Shown here piece after piece: positions 41,387 through 51,564 of a stretch of DNA of 64,000 nucleotides. The position numbers and the translations under genes are program-made. The DNA lies in assembly GCA_019751875.1 (NCBI GenBank), contig JAIEMV010000010.1:53638-117637 (forward strand). The letters run 5' to 3'. Below the pieces are notes generated by a model. It made no database searches and was not told the DNA's origin. It worked only from the letters and a program-made list of their open reading frames with translations. This DNA is from Hyphomicrobium sp. (GTDB lineage: Bacteria; Pseudomonadota; Alphaproteobacteria; Rhizobiales; Hyphomicrobiaceae). Each line of letters starts with the position of its first letter. The first letter of the stretch is position 1.

Positions 41387-41845
41387 TCAGCCCTGCAGCG
41401 TTTCGGATGCGGTCTTTATCGCCGTGCGGATACGGCCGTAGGTGGCGCAGCGGCAAAGGTTGCCATTCATCGCTTCGTCAATATCGGTGTCCGTGGGCGT
41501 GGGCTTGCCGTTGAGCAGCGCGACGGCGGCCATGATCTGGCCCGGCTGGCAATAGCCGCATTGCGCAACATCATGCTTCTCCCACGCGGCTCGGACGGCT
41601 TCGGCCACCCGGCCTTCGAGGCCTTCGGGCGTGGTGATTGCCTGACCGGCAACGCTTTCAATTGGTGTGACACAGGCGCGAATCGGGGCGCCGTCCGCAT
41701 ACATGGTGCATGCGCCGCAAAGTGCCTGGCCGCAGCCGAACTTCGCGCCCGTCAGGCGTAACTCGTCGCGCACGACCCAGAGCAGAGGCGTATCCGGATC
41801 TGCCGTGACCTCGACCTCGCGGCCGTTGATCAAGAGCTTCGTCAT
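41387..41845 (-). CDS. (2Fe-2S)-binding small subunit of molybdenum hydroxylase
   Basis: 'TGAKFGCGQALCGACTMYADG' and 'QCGYCQPGQIMAAVALL...NGNLCRCATYGRIRTAI'. Confidence 0.95.
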   Translation of the reverse strand: MTKLLINGREVEVTADPDTPLLWVVRDELRLTGAKFGCGQALCGACTMYADGAPIRACVTPIESVAGQAITTPEGLEGRVAEAVRAAWEKHDVAQCGYCQPGQIMAAVALLNGKPTPTDTDIDEAMNGNLCRCATYGRIRTAIKTASETLQG

Positions 41846-42013
41846 CGCATCCTCCGAGGTGTTTTGGGCGTACGCCCCGCGCGTAAGATCCTGATGCGGG
41901 TTTGTGTCAGGCACACGGCGCCGGCTCATGGCATTGGCGTATCTGGGAGATTAGCGGCAAAACTGCAAGCGCCTCTGGCGTCGCCTCGCGAAGGCAACGC
42001 CATCCTATAATGC

Positions 42014-42042
42014 AAAACGGGAGTCTGCATGGCTCCCGTTTT
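42014..42042 (-). terminator. Symmetric terminator downstream of hsp20
   Basis: aaaacgggagtctgcatggctcccgtttt, stem flanked by A and T tracts in both orientations. Confidence 0.85.
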
Positions 42043-42079
42043 ACCGATTTAGAGCGACGCGTGGCCCTGAGCGTGGTTC

Positions 42080-42589
42080 TCAAGGACTCTTGATTGAGAT
42101 CTTGCGGACTTTGTCAGCAGCGTTGGCGGACTTGGGCACCATGATTTTCAGGACGCCCTTGTCGAATGTGGCTTCCACGTTGTCAGCGTCCGGTTCGAAC
42201 GGCAGCGCGATGCGACGCATGAAGGTGCCGTGCGAGCGCTCGACAAGGTGATAATGCTTCTTTTCGTCCTTCTCTTCCTTTTCGGCGGCGTGCTCGGCTT
42301 TCAGCGTGAGAACGCCATCCTCGAGGTTCACGTCGATGTTTTTTTCGTCGATACCGGGAAGTTCGGCCGTCACTTCAAGGCCCTTTTCCGTTTCGCAGAC
42401 ATCAATCTTGGGCGACAGAAAGCCATTGCCGCCTGAGAGCGCGGCGGGCAAGCCACCGAAGAAGCCGCCTTGCGAAAAGCTCTCGAACAGGCGGTCCATT
42501 TCGCGGCGCATCGTATCAATCGGGTCGAAAGAGCGCGAACTGGCCGGCGCGCGCGATCCACCAAAGGGCGTCAGAGATTTCTGATCCAT
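42080..42589 (-). CDS. Hsp20/alpha-crystallin small heat-shock protein
   Basis: 'PKIDVCETEKGLEVTAELPGIDEKNIDVNLEDGVLTLKAEHAAEKEEKDEKKHYHLVERSHGTFMRRIALPFEPDADNVEATFDKGVLKIMVPK'. Confidence 0.97.
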   Translation of the reverse strand: MDQKSLTPFGGSRAPASSRSFDPIDTMRREMDRLFESFSQGGFFGGLPAALSGGNGFLSPKIDVCETEKGLEVTAELPGIDEKNIDVNLEDGVLTLKAEHAAEKEEKDEKKHYHLVERSHGTFMRRIALPFEPDADNVEATFDKGVLKIMVPKSANAADKVRKISIKSP

Positions 42590-42803
42590 CAATAATCTCC
42601 CATGAGTTGCGCCGCCCGCGTTCCTTGGGGCGGACGTTAGGCAACACTAGAGATCTGGACGTGTTCCAGCCGTGACCATAATCAAGGCAGAGATGGTCCA
42701 GACGCGATAACGAGACGGATTTGGCGATCGTTATCTTCCGTTGCCGGATAAGTCGGACCTTCAGGGTTGCAATTGGGTTCCGAGTTCCTTGATAAGCCGC
42801 AGC

Positions 42804-43790
42804 ATGACGCCTCATCTTTCCTCAGGTCTCCAACCGGCTCGTTCGTTGCTGGCCGACGATGACGTGTTCGGCGACCTTATCGCGTGGCGGGCGCAAGGTT
42901 TGCGGACGGCTCTTGTCACGCTCGTCGCAATCGACGGCAATACGCCGCGCCCACTTGGCGCGCAGATGGCGGTGGCTGAAGATCAGCGCTTCAGCGGGTA
43001 TCTTTCAGGCGGGTGCATCGAGCAGGCGATTGCACTCGAAGCATGTCAGGTCATCGCCACCGGCCGGAACCGGCTCGTGCGGTACGGCAAGGGCTCGGCT
43101 TATCTTGACGTGCAGCTCCCGTGCGGGAGCGGGCTCGATCTCTATTTCGATCAGGGGCTGTCGGCGGACGTGGTAGAGCGTATTGCGGAACGGCGTGCCG
43201 TGCGGCTCCCCTTCACGCTGGTCACGGATCTCGTGAGCGGCGAGAGCCGGATCGAAGAGATGGTGCACGAGACGGGCTGCGTCTTGAGCGGCGATGCGTT
43301 CCGTCGTCCGCATCTGCCGGCGGTGCGTGTGTTGCTCGCGGGAGGCGGTCCGGCGCTGGTCGCGATCGCGGTGCTGCTTCGGGTGGCGGGCGTGGACATG
43401 CACATCATCACGCCGGATGACGCGGTGCGGGCGGAGCTTTCAGCGCGGGGGATAGACGCGCGCGGACTGGCCGACGTGGGGGCCATTAAAGACGACTTCG
43501 GCGATCCGTGGACGGCGGCCGTTCTTGCCTTTCACGAGCATGCGTGGGAGGCGCCGGTTCTCGCGCGTATTCTGACGCGGCCGTATTTCTATGTCGGAGT
43601 CATGGGCAGCCGCAAAGCGCACGAAACGCGATTGGCGCAGCTGCGGGAGTTGGGCGTGCGCGAGCAGGATATCGCGCGGCTAAAGAGCCCTATCGGCATG
43701 ATCGGCGGCGCCAAGAGTCGCGTCACGCTTGCGGCCGGCATTCTCGCGGACATTCTATCGGCAGCGAAGGCAGCAGGTCTGGTGGCGTGA
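42804..43790 (+). CDS. XdhC family molybdenum-hydroxylase maturation protein
   Basis: 'GNTPRPLGAQMAVAEDQRFSGYLSGGCIEQAIALEA', 'LPCGSGLDLYF', 'PYFYVGVMGSRKAHETRLAQLRELG...LKSPIGMIGGAKSRVTLAAGILADIL'. Confidence 0.93.
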   Translation: MTPHLSSGLQPARSLLADDDVFGDLIAWRAQGLRTALVTLVAIDGNTPRPLGAQMAVAEDQRFSGYLSGGCIEQAIALEACQVIATGRNRLVRYGKGSAYLDVQLPCGSGLDLYFDQGLSADVVERIAERRAVRLPFTLVTDLVSGESRIEEMVHETGCVLSGDAFRRPHLPAVRVLLAGGGPALVAIAVLLRVAGVDMHIITPDDAVRAELSARGIDARGLADVGAIKDDFGDPWTAAVLAFHEHAWEAPVLARILTRPYFYVGVMGSRKAHETRLAQLRELGVREQDIARLKSPIGMIGGAKSRVTLAAGILADILSAAKAAGLVA

Positions 43791-43902
43791 GGTGGGAGGT
43801 TCTGCGAAACCAATTCGCTGAGCGACTTAGTGCGGGGAGAGGCATCGGCAGCATCATTGTGTGACGCTGGACAGAGGGCTCCACATCCGCCAATGGCCGT
43901 TG

Positions 43903-44328
43903 CTAGAAGAACTGGGCCTTCCGGGCGGAAATTTGAGGGCAAGCTATTTCGAACATACTTTCACCGACAGAGCCGGGGGGAAGCGGGTCTTCGCCATGTT
44001 CATAATCCGAATGCGTCCGTAGGGCATCGCCTTGTGCCATCGGGGCGGCAAACTCCACCACTTCGACAACGCGAACGGTCTTCCGTTTGCAATCGTACTC
44101 GTTCTTGATGAGCACCGAACGATAGCTTTCGTCGAAGGAATTGCTTCTGGGGTTGTTAAAATTCCATAACGACCAGGCAGACGCTCGGCCATCGCTGACC
44201 CGCAGTGTTTCCCGATCGATGTAGATCGTGGCGTGCACTGTCGCGCGGACCTCCTGGAGATCGGCGGCGGAGGCGTTTGCAACCGGCCAAGCAAGCGCAG
44301 AGACCAGAAGAAATACGTAGGTAAACAT
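43903..44328 (-). CDS. Secreted hypothetical protein, surface-adhesin E-like
   Basis: Signal peptide; 'SAWSLWNFNNPRS......YRSVLIKNEYDCKRKTVRVVEVVEF'. Confidence 0.55.
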   Translation of the reverse strand: MFTYVFLLVSALAWPVANASAADLQEVRATVHATIYIDRETLRVSDGRASAWSLWNFNNPRSNSFDESYRSVLIKNEYDCKRKTVRVVEVVEFAAPMAQGDALRTHSDYEHGEDPLPPGSVGESMFEIACPQISARKAQFF

Positions 44329-44517
44329 CCGCAGCACCCAGCCCGTGAACGTTAATCTTGCTCAACGCATTAGCAACTGCGCATGACAAGTGGATGACAG
44401 CCGATTTGGTGCTCTCCTACATCGGTAAGTTCGATCGAGTAACCAGCATCACGCCATTGAAAGCGTCCTGTGACCCTCCCATCATCTCAGTACCAACTAA
44501 TTGAAGGAGGTGTTGAC

Positions 44518-44787
44518 ATGACTAAGTTTCAGGCGATGGCGATCATTGGCTTCTTAGCGGCTTTGGTGCCCGCGCAATCTTCGTTTGCGGTCGAGGGAAA
44601 CCTCGGCAAGGTCAAAGCTTGCAGCCCCATAACCGACAAGTGTGCAACAGGCGCGGTGCGCAACACGGCTTACGGTCAGCAGGTTCAGTTGCCGGGTGGT
44701 AAGTGGGTGAATTGTGCGGGCGATTGCAGCAGAAAGTTGCGCAAGAACACAGTCGATTTCTGGCAGTATGAGATGCTGCAAAACTAG
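44518..44787 (+). CDS. Small secreted Cys-containing hypothetical protein
   Basis: RBS-like ggagg upstream, signal peptide, four Cys in mature part. Confidence 0.7.
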   Translation: MTKFQAMAIIGFLAALVPAQSSFAVEGNLGKVKACSPITDKCATGAVRNTAYGQQVQLPGGKWVNCAGDCSRKLRKNTVDFWQYEMLQN

Positions 44788-45002
44788 TTCTTGTCGAAGC
44801 CTGCGATAACGGGCGAAAGCAAGACTAGAAGGGCAACACGAGAACGCGTCTACGTCGGAAGCGCACCCAGCCGCGCTGGACGTCAGGCGAATTGGGATGA
44901 CGAATCGCTCGTCATCCCGGGGAAAGAGTTTCACGATGGGGAACTTGTCAGTCTAGCGAGATCCCGGCTTTCGCTAAGCGCAAACCGGGATCCCGTTCCT
45001 GA

Positions 45003-46385
45003 CTAGTAGGTCCACTGGGCGCGGGTCTGCAGGATATCCAAACCCTCGGCTTCCCTGTTTATATTGGCTTGCGTCTGGTTCAGCCCTAGTCCGTCCGTTT
45101 CGAGGATGTGCGTCCAGTCGAACATCAGCCGGACGTTGTTGTTGATGTACCAGTTTGCAGATACCGTGACATTGTCCTGCGATCCGCCGGTGAAGTCTCC
45201 GTCGTTCATGTCGATGGAGGCGTAGCGGGCTCCAAGCTCCAACGCGCCCCATCCACCACCACTGTGCATGCTGAAGTCGTGCAGTGGGACCGGCCTTTTG
45301 AACTCTCCCGCGTCGATGCGGTAGGCCTTCGCATAGGGCGCGGCTCCGAACAACCAGGTCGCACCAACGTGCCAGCTGGAGAAATCCAGCGTGGAGCCAA
45401 CTTCGCGTTCGAACTCGGCGAAGTTGTACTCGCCCAGAAGCGTGAAGGGCCCGTAGGACAAACCGATTTCAGGTCCGAGTAGCGTCACGCTATCCAAGTC
45501 GTTGACGTTGGCGTTGATGACGAACGTGTTTGAAAAATTGGTGGTTTCGGTCCGGATACGGACAGATTGCCGGTCATCGGCAGGGAGGCGATGCGCGCCA
45601 CGCACGCCCAGGTGCACAATACTGTTATCGGTGATCACCGGCGCGTAGATGAAACGGCCCGCCGCACCCCAGCCCTCGTTACCATCGGGTTGGCCGTTGT
45701 CGTTAGGTCCAACCGACTCGCCAAACAAGCCGCCGGCGAAGAACCAGTTCTCCCCGTTCGTGTCCATGCGCAGTCCAATCGCTCGATCGACGAACGGCAC
45801 CACAAGAGAGTTATCGATCGAGCGCTCAATGTAGGCGATGTCGTTCGTGCTCATTTCGAGCGACAAACTGTAGGGCTGCTTCTGGTGTCCTGCTGTTAGA
45901 GCTGTGTCTTCGATGCCCGTGTAGGAGAGCCAGAAGTCCAATATTCTAGAGCCGTTGTCGGCGAAGTCGACTTCGGCCGCCCAGCGCCAGTCTTCTTGAA
46001 TCGTGCCGCTCATCTCCATGCGGGCGCGGCGAAGCTCGGTTCCGTCTGTCGGGTTTACCCCGATTGACTCCAAGCCGCCTTCATTGAGGTGCGTGGCGGC
46101 TTGCGCGTGCAGACGCCCGCCGATCTTGATCGCATACTTGTCGTCCGCGGATTTGACCCTGAACCCGCGCTGATCCAGCGTAACCTCGGGCTCTTTCTCC
46201 TTCTCCTTCGCCTCGGCCTCTACCTTGCCTATCATCTGATTGTATTGCTTCTGCGTGATCGCACCGTTGCTGAGCAGCACGTCAAGCAGTTCCTTGTTGG
46301 CACCCTGTGCATGTGCGGCCGGGACGGCAGTTACGAGTGCGAGAGCCAGCGATGAGCTGAGCAGCGCAAGTCGGTGTGAGTGCAT
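45003..46385 (-). CDS. OprO/OprP-family phosphate-selective porin-like outer membrane protein
   Basis: Signal peptide; N-terminal periplasmic helix; 'DQRGFRVKSADDKYAIKIGGRLHAQA....LRRARMEMSGTIQEDWRWAAEVDFAD...' ending in aromatic Y. Confidence 0.9.
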   Translation of the reverse strand: MHSHRLALLSSSLALALVTAVPAAHAQGANKELLDVLLSNGAITQKQYNQMIGKVEAEAKEKEKEPEVTLDQRGFRVKSADDKYAIKIGGRLHAQAATHLNEGGLESIGVNPTDGTELRRARMEMSGTIQEDWRWAAEVDFADNGSRILDFWLSYTGIEDTALTAGHQKQPYSLSLEMSTNDIAYIERSIDNSLVVPFVDRAIGLRMDTNGENWFFAGGLFGESVGPNDNGQPDGNEGWGAAGRFIYAPVITDNSIVHLGVRGAHRLPADDRQSVRIRTETTNFSNTFVINANVNDLDSVTLLGPEIGLSYGPFTLLGEYNFAEFEREVGSTLDFSSWHVGATWLFGAAPYAKAYRIDAGEFKRPVPLHDFSMHSGGGWGALELGARYASIDMNDGDFTGGSQDNVTVSANWYINNNVRLMFDWTHILETDGLGLNQTQANINREAEGLDILQTRAQWTY

Positions 46386-47110
46386 GGTGAAAACCCCCTT
46401 GTGGTCCAAGTCCCCGGCGATTCAGTTATGCACCCAATGTTACGGGTACGTGACAGTGGGGCGTGCCGCCACGCTTCCCCTATTTGGTGTGGCTTATCGG
46501 TCCTAGACTCCGCAGAGCACCGAGGAGACCAGTGCTCAGGCGACGAACCGCACGACGCCAGCCAAAGCGTTTGGTGCTGCGGACCTGCCGTTGTCCATGT
46601 GCCTACGATTCGGAAAAGCGGTTAACGCCGCTCTCGGGAGTCATCCACACAAACCGGCACACTTGAAATTTCCTCTTGGAGCGGTATCGCGGGCGTGATT
46701 CCAATCTTGCCAATGGCGACGCAAGGACTGCGCACTTCACCAAATAGACCGAGCTGCAGTGTGCTGTGGCAGTGTCTTGCGTGAGACGCGTCGCGCTCTG
46801 CGTGCTTTTGCTGCTCGACCATGTCGCACCAAACCCGCCACGCTTCGGGGGTTCCGATCGAGCACGGATTACAGCACGTGCTCGCGATCATTCATGGGTC
46901 GAATGTTGTCGAATTCGGCTTGTCGACGCCCGGCGCCGAATCTCGATAATTGATATCGATAAAACGCGTGGCGCTGCGCAGGCGGCTACCGCCGCACGTC
47001 ATTGCGGTACGCGCGTAGGGTGATTTTGGATGTTGCTCCAGTTTCTGGTCAGGCGATCCAGCTGCAGCATGCCCAACCTAGCGACACTTCAAATGGGGTG
47101 CCGAAAAACG

Positions 47111-48712
47111 TTACGTTCGTGTCTGCGTAAAAGGGGCGACGAGATGCTTAATCTCAGGCTCTCCTTCGAGAGTGTCTTTGATGCGGTCCTGGAGTTCGTG
47201 GTCATCCTCGGATACGCGCTCGTGGTGCCTCAGGTGCTGGGTCCAGGACGTTTCGTGCCAGATCTCGAACATACGTCTGGGGTCGGCCGCATCTTGCAGG
47301 AGTCGCCAACCGTAACCGCCATTGCGGCGCCGCGCATTGGCGAGCTGGTCCATAAGTTTCAAAAACTCAGGCTTTTTCTCGGCCATGACCGAATAGGCGA
47401 CCTCCACCATCACAGGCCTGTCAAGGTCAGCCTCTTGCTCGGAAACAACGGGCGCAGGCCAGTGCATTGACGGGGCGAGATTATGCCCAGCCAATTGCTG
47501 CAACTGAAAGCGCGCGGTCAAAGGGATCATGACGAGTGCGCCACCTGCCGCCGTCAACAGCGCCGATGGAATGCCGTAGATGCTCGCCACCTGTCCCCAG
47601 GCAAGGCTGCCGAGAAACATGGAACCGAAGAAGACGGTGAGAAAAATGGAGAGCCCCCGCGCCCGCGCCCAGTCCGGCAGCGCCGTTTGAGCGGAATGAT
47701 TGAGGGTCGAGAGCACCAAAATCCATGAGAGGCCGGCAAAGAGCGCGGCTGCGATAGCCACAGGCGCCACGGGAAGGAGAGCGATAGCTGCAAGCGATAG
47801 CGCAATTCCGAGGGTTCCGAATGCGACCACCCGGCTGGGCCCAAACTGCTTGCGCAGGACAGGAAGCATGAATGCACCACCGACCGCACCGACTCCGACG
47901 CAGGCGAGAAGAAGCCCGTAAAGGGTCGGACCGCCCGACAATAGAACTCGTGCGATCAAGGGCAACATGGCCCAGAAGGCACTTGCGAAAAGGAAGAACA
48001 CCAGCGAGCGCAGGAGGGTCGCTCGGACAGCCGGACTATATCGTGCAAACCGCAAACCGTTGATTACGGCAGTACTCACTTCCTCTGCCGGCAAGCGCCT
48101 CGGCTCAGCAGCGGCGGGGCGCCACCACAGCAGCGCGGCGATGATACCCACAAAGCTGACCGCATTCAGCGCAAACGGGGACCAGAGGCCGACGCTTACG
48201 ATGAGAAAGCCGGCTATCGCTGGTCCAATAGCCCGCGAAATGTTGATGCCCATCGAATTGAGAGCAATAGCCGATGAGAGTTCGGAACGAGGGACGAGCG
48301 ATGGTACAATCGCCTGCCATGCCGGCGCGACGAACGCAGCGCCGGTCCCGAGTGCAAACGTGAAGACTATCAACACGAGCGGCGTAACGAGATCCAGTGA
48401 AACGAGACTGGCAAGCGCAGCCGCAGTGGTCGCCTGGACCAGGTTCACGATAATCAACAGTTTCCGACGATCGACGATATCCGCGACGGCTCCGGCAATA
48501 AGCGCGAACAAAAAGACTGGAAATGTTGTGGCCGCTTGAACCGCCGCGACCGTCAGGGGCGAACTGGAGAGCTCCGTCATGAGCCAACCTGCCCCAACAT
48601 CATGCATCCATGTGCCAATATTGGAGATCACCGTTGCGACCCACAGCACTGCAAAAGATGTGTGGGCGAAGGGCGACCAGGCAGAGCCTGAGGACGATTT
48701 GACGGGATCCAT
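47111..48712 (-). CDS. MFS transporter (EntS/MFS_3-like) with C-terminal monooxygenase-like extension
   Basis: 'FAVLWVATVISNIGTWMHDVGAGWLMTELSSSPLTVAAVQAATTFPVFLFALIAGAVADIVDRRKLLI'; soluble C-term 'DRPVMVEVAYSVMAEKKPEFLKLMDQLANARRRNGGYGWRLLQDAADPRRMFEIWHETSWTQHLRHHERV'. Confidence 0.9.
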   Translation of the reverse strand: MDPVKSSSGSAWSPFAHTSFAVLWVATVISNIGTWMHDVGAGWLMTELSSSPLTVAAVQAATTFPVFLFALIAGAVADIVDRRKLLIIVNLVQATTAAALASLVSLDLVTPLVLIVFTFALGTGAAFVAPAWQAIVPSLVPRSELSSAIALNSMGINISRAIGPAIAGFLIVSVGLWSPFALNAVSFVGIIAALLWWRPAAAEPRRLPAEEVSTAVINGLRFARYSPAVRATLLRSLVFFLFASAFWAMLPLIARVLLSGGPTLYGLLLACVGVGAVGGAFMLPVLRKQFGPSRVVAFGTLGIALSLAAIALLPVAPVAIAAALFAGLSWILVLSTLNHSAQTALPDWARARGLSIFLTVFFGSMFLGSLAWGQVASIYGIPSALLTAAGGALVMIPLTARFQLQQLAGHNLAPSMHWPAPVVSEQEADLDRPVMVEVAYSVMAEKKPEFLKLMDQLANARRRNGGYGWRLLQDAADPRRMFEIWHETSWTQHLRHHERVSEDDHELQDRIKDTLEGEPEIKHLVAPFTQTRT

Positions 48713-48716
48713 GCGG

Positions 48717-49568
48717 CTAGCGCTCGAACGACGACAGAACGGTCACGTCCAATCCCGGTATCAGCACTCCCGTTGGATTTGGGAACTCCCCCCACACAGT
48801 GATCGCCTGGGTCGCGGGATCTATTTCCGCGCTCTCGAAGAGCGCGCGCCCGCCTTCCGGATAATGTGCACCCGAGGGAAGCCTGAGCTTCAGCTTGATT
48901 GAACGGTAGAGGTCGACGACCAGCGTCGTGCCAGTAGCCGAAAGCACCGCCTGTCGATCGGCGTATGTGATCTGGTATGCCACCAAAACGGGATCCGTCT
49001 GCACGATCTCTCCCAGCACGGTTCCACCTTCCGCCTCGACAAAGGCCCCGGGCGATACTCTCGGTCGCTGTGCAATTCCGTTAATCGGCGATCGAATCTC
49101 TGTTCTCTTCAACGCCAAGCTGGCAAGGCTTAACTGAGCCTCCGCTCTCTTGAGAACAGCCCTCGCCATCGAGGCTTCCAGAGCACTTTGTTTGGCTGCC
49201 GCCGAGGCACCAGAACCGCGTTGTTCGAGTGATGCTCGTCGCGCTGCAATGTCTTCCGCCAATTCAAGCTTGGCGCGCGCTTCCAAGACCTCTGCTTCTG
49301 CCACTTCGACGTCCAGGCGAAAGCTGGAGGCATCGATCGAAAACAAAAGATCTCCGACTTTTACTATGTGACCCGCCTCGACATGGACTTGCTCGACGAC
49401 GCCCGTGACTTGGTTGGCGATCTGCACGCGTTGACGCGGTTCGACACGGCCCTTGAACTCAAACTCCAACGTCGCCTGTGCATAAGACGGTTCAATCGTC
49501 GAAATGGTCGAGAAAGCAAGAAGACCGAGAACGGCCACTGGCCTGCGGCTGTTCAAACTACAAAACAT
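48717..49568 (-). CDS. HlyD/RND-type periplasmic adaptor protein (short)
   Basis: 'GRVEPRQRVQIANQVTGVVEQVHVEAGHIVKVGDLLFSIDASSFRLDVEVAEAEVLEARAKL', coiled-coil, 'IRSPINGIAQRPRVSPGAFVEA'. Confidence 0.88.
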   Translation of the reverse strand: MFCSLNSRRPVAVLGLLAFSTISTIEPSYAQATLEFEFKGRVEPRQRVQIANQVTGVVEQVHVEAGHIVKVGDLLFSIDASSFRLDVEVAEAEVLEARAKLELAEDIAARRASLEQRGSGASAAAKQSALEASMARAVLKRAEAQLSLASLALKRTEIRSPINGIAQRPRVSPGAFVEAEGGTVLGEIVQTDPVLVAYQITYADRQAVLSATGTTLVVDLYRSIKLKLRLPSGAHYPEGGRALFESAEIDPATQAITVWGEFPNPTGVLIPGLDVTVLSSFER

Positions 49569-51508
49569 GAGCAACCAAGCGCTCCCCAAAAGGACGCCTT
49601 TTCCTCGACCGGAATTGGGACCGTCCACGCAATGGCATGATGGTGTCCATGAATACCGCAACCGTTACGACAGCCGTCATGGCAACTTCTCGCGTGGTTT
49701 GGCTGAGTTCGCATATCCGCACGCTGGGCCGGGCTGGGAACAGCGCCTGCAGGACTCCATGATGGCGAGACCGGCGGCAGGGGCGGCGCGAGATCTTCGT
49801 AATCTCCGGATCCAAAAACCACCTTGCCGCCGACCATTGTCAAAACGGACGCAATCTTGCGGATTTCCGCGGACGGCACCGTCATAAAATCAGAGGAGAG
49901 CACGGCCAGATCGGCGTACATGCCGGGCGCGAGCGTTCCTTTGACATTTTGGTCGCCCGAGAACCAAGCCGAGCCGGCGGTCCATAGCCTGAGTGCCGTC
50001 TCTCGATCGAGCACATTCTCTTCATCATAGAGCGGCAGTCCGCCGACCGTCTGCCCCGTCGTCAACCAGGAAAGAGCAACCCACGGATCGTAAGAAGCGA
50101 CCCGCGTCGCATCCGTGCCGGCTCCGACCGGGAGCCCCGCATCCAGCATCCGCCGGATGGGCGGCGTCAGGGCCGCCGCATCCTTGCCGTAGCGACTGAC
50201 GAAATATTCGCCTTGAAACGCCATGCGATGCTGGATTGCGATCCCACCTCCGAGCGCTTTCACCCTTTCGATATTGCGCGGCGTAATCGTCTCGGCATGG
50301 TCGATGATGAAGCGCGTCTTAAACGGTTGTCGCCCATTCACGCGCTCAAACACAGACAGAAAGCGATCGATCGTTTCGTTGTACGTCGCGTGAATCCGGA
50401 ACGGCCAAGCGTTCGTTGCGAGCAGTTCCACGATCGGTTCAAGTTCTGATTCCATCGTGGGCTTGAGATCGGGGCGTGGCTCGAGAAAATTCTCGAAGTC
50501 CGCAGCCGACCATGTCAAATTTTCACCCGCACCGTTGAGGCGGAGCATCGCGCTGCCTGTGCCAGGTCGGGTCATCGCGATCCAGCGCTCATAATCCGAT
50601 AGCTCAGAGCCGGCCTTCTGAGCGAATAGGTTGTAAGCGACCCGAACCGTCATTTGGCCGCTATCGTGCAGCTTTTGGATGACGTCGTAATCTTCAGGAT
50701 AGTTCTGCCCGCCGCCGCCCGCATCGATGACGGACGTAATGCCGAGGCGGTTGAGTTCACGCATGAAATGGCGCGTGGAATTGATTTGATCTTCGGGCGC
50801 GAGCTTGGGGCCGCGTGCGAGTGTCGAATAGAGGATGAGCGCTGAGGGCTTTGCAATCAACAGACCTGTGGGCTGGCCAGCGCTGTCCCGCTGTATCACG
50901 CCGCCCGGCGGGTCCGGCGTATCCCGGTTGAAGCCCAACGCGGCGACCGCCGCCTTGTTGAGGAGGGCTTGTCCATAAAGATGCAGAATGAAAACCGGCG
51001 TTTCGGGAGCCGCTGCATTGATCTCATCGAGCGTGGGCAGGCGCCGCTCCGCGAACTGGAATTCAGACCAACCGCCGACGACCCGAACCCACTGCGGTGG
51101 CGGCGTCCGGGCGGCTTGATCCTTGAGCAGACGCAAGGCATCCGCGAGCGAAGGAACCCCTTCCCACCTCAGTTCCATATTGTAATTGAGCCCGCCACGG
51201 ATCAGATGTTTATGGCTGTCATTTAGTCCGGGTATGACGCGCCTGCCGCTCAACTCGATGATCTGTGTCTTCGGTCCCGACAACCTCATCACGGCATCTG
51301 TCGGACCCGCCTCGATCACGATGCCGTCGGCAATTGCGATCGCCGCAGCCTCAGGCTGGCTGGGATCGAGCGTCGTAATGCGGCCATTGCGGAGGATGAT
51401 GTCTGCGCTTCTGGTCACATTCTGCCCCCAAGCAAACGGGCTTTTCACGGCGGCGACAGCGCCCGATGCCGCAAGCCCGGTCACGAACGTTCGCCGCTGA
51501 AATGCCAT
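49553..51508 (-). CDS. Amidohydrolase (YtcJ-like, secreted)
   Basis: Signal 'RRTFVTGLAASGAVAAVKSPFAWG'; 'ILRNGRITTLDPSQPEAAAIAIADG', 'GRRVIPGLNDSHKHLIRGG', 'FIIDHAETITPRNIERVKALGGGIAIQHRM', 'GAGTDATRVASYDPWVALSWL'. Confidence 0.92.
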   Translation of the reverse strand: MAFQRRTFVTGLAASGAVAAVKSPFAWGQNVTRSADIILRNGRITTLDPSQPEAAAIAIADGIVIEAGPTDAVMRLSGPKTQIIELSGRRVIPGLNDSHKHLIRGGLNYNMELRWEGVPSLADALRLLKDQAARTPPPQWVRVVGGWSEFQFAERRLPTLDEINAAAPETPVFILHLYGQALLNKAAVAALGFNRDTPDPPGGVIQRDSAGQPTGLLIAKPSALILYSTLARGPKLAPEDQINSTRHFMRELNRLGITSVIDAGGGGQNYPEDYDVIQKLHDSGQMTVRVAYNLFAQKAGSELSDYERWIAMTRPGTGSAMLRLNGAGENLTWSAADFENFLEPRPDLKPTMESELEPIVELLATNAWPFRIHATYNETIDRFLSVFERVNGRQPFKTRFIIDHAETITPRNIERVKALGGGIAIQHRMAFQGEYFVSRYGKDAAALTPPIRRMLDAGLPVGAGTDATRVASYDPWVALSWLTTGQTVGGLPLYDEENVLDRETALRLWTAGSAWFSGDQNVKGTLAPGMYADLAVLSSDFMTVPSAEIRKIASVLTMVGGKVVFGSGDYEDLAPPLPPVSPSWSPAGAVPSPAQRADMRTQPNHARSCHDGCRNGCGIHGHHHAIAWTVPIPVEEKASFWGALGCSCFVV

Positions 51509-51564
51509 TGGCAAGTCCTTCGATAAAGACCGGCAGAACATAGTCCGCCGATCTCGCGGATGCG

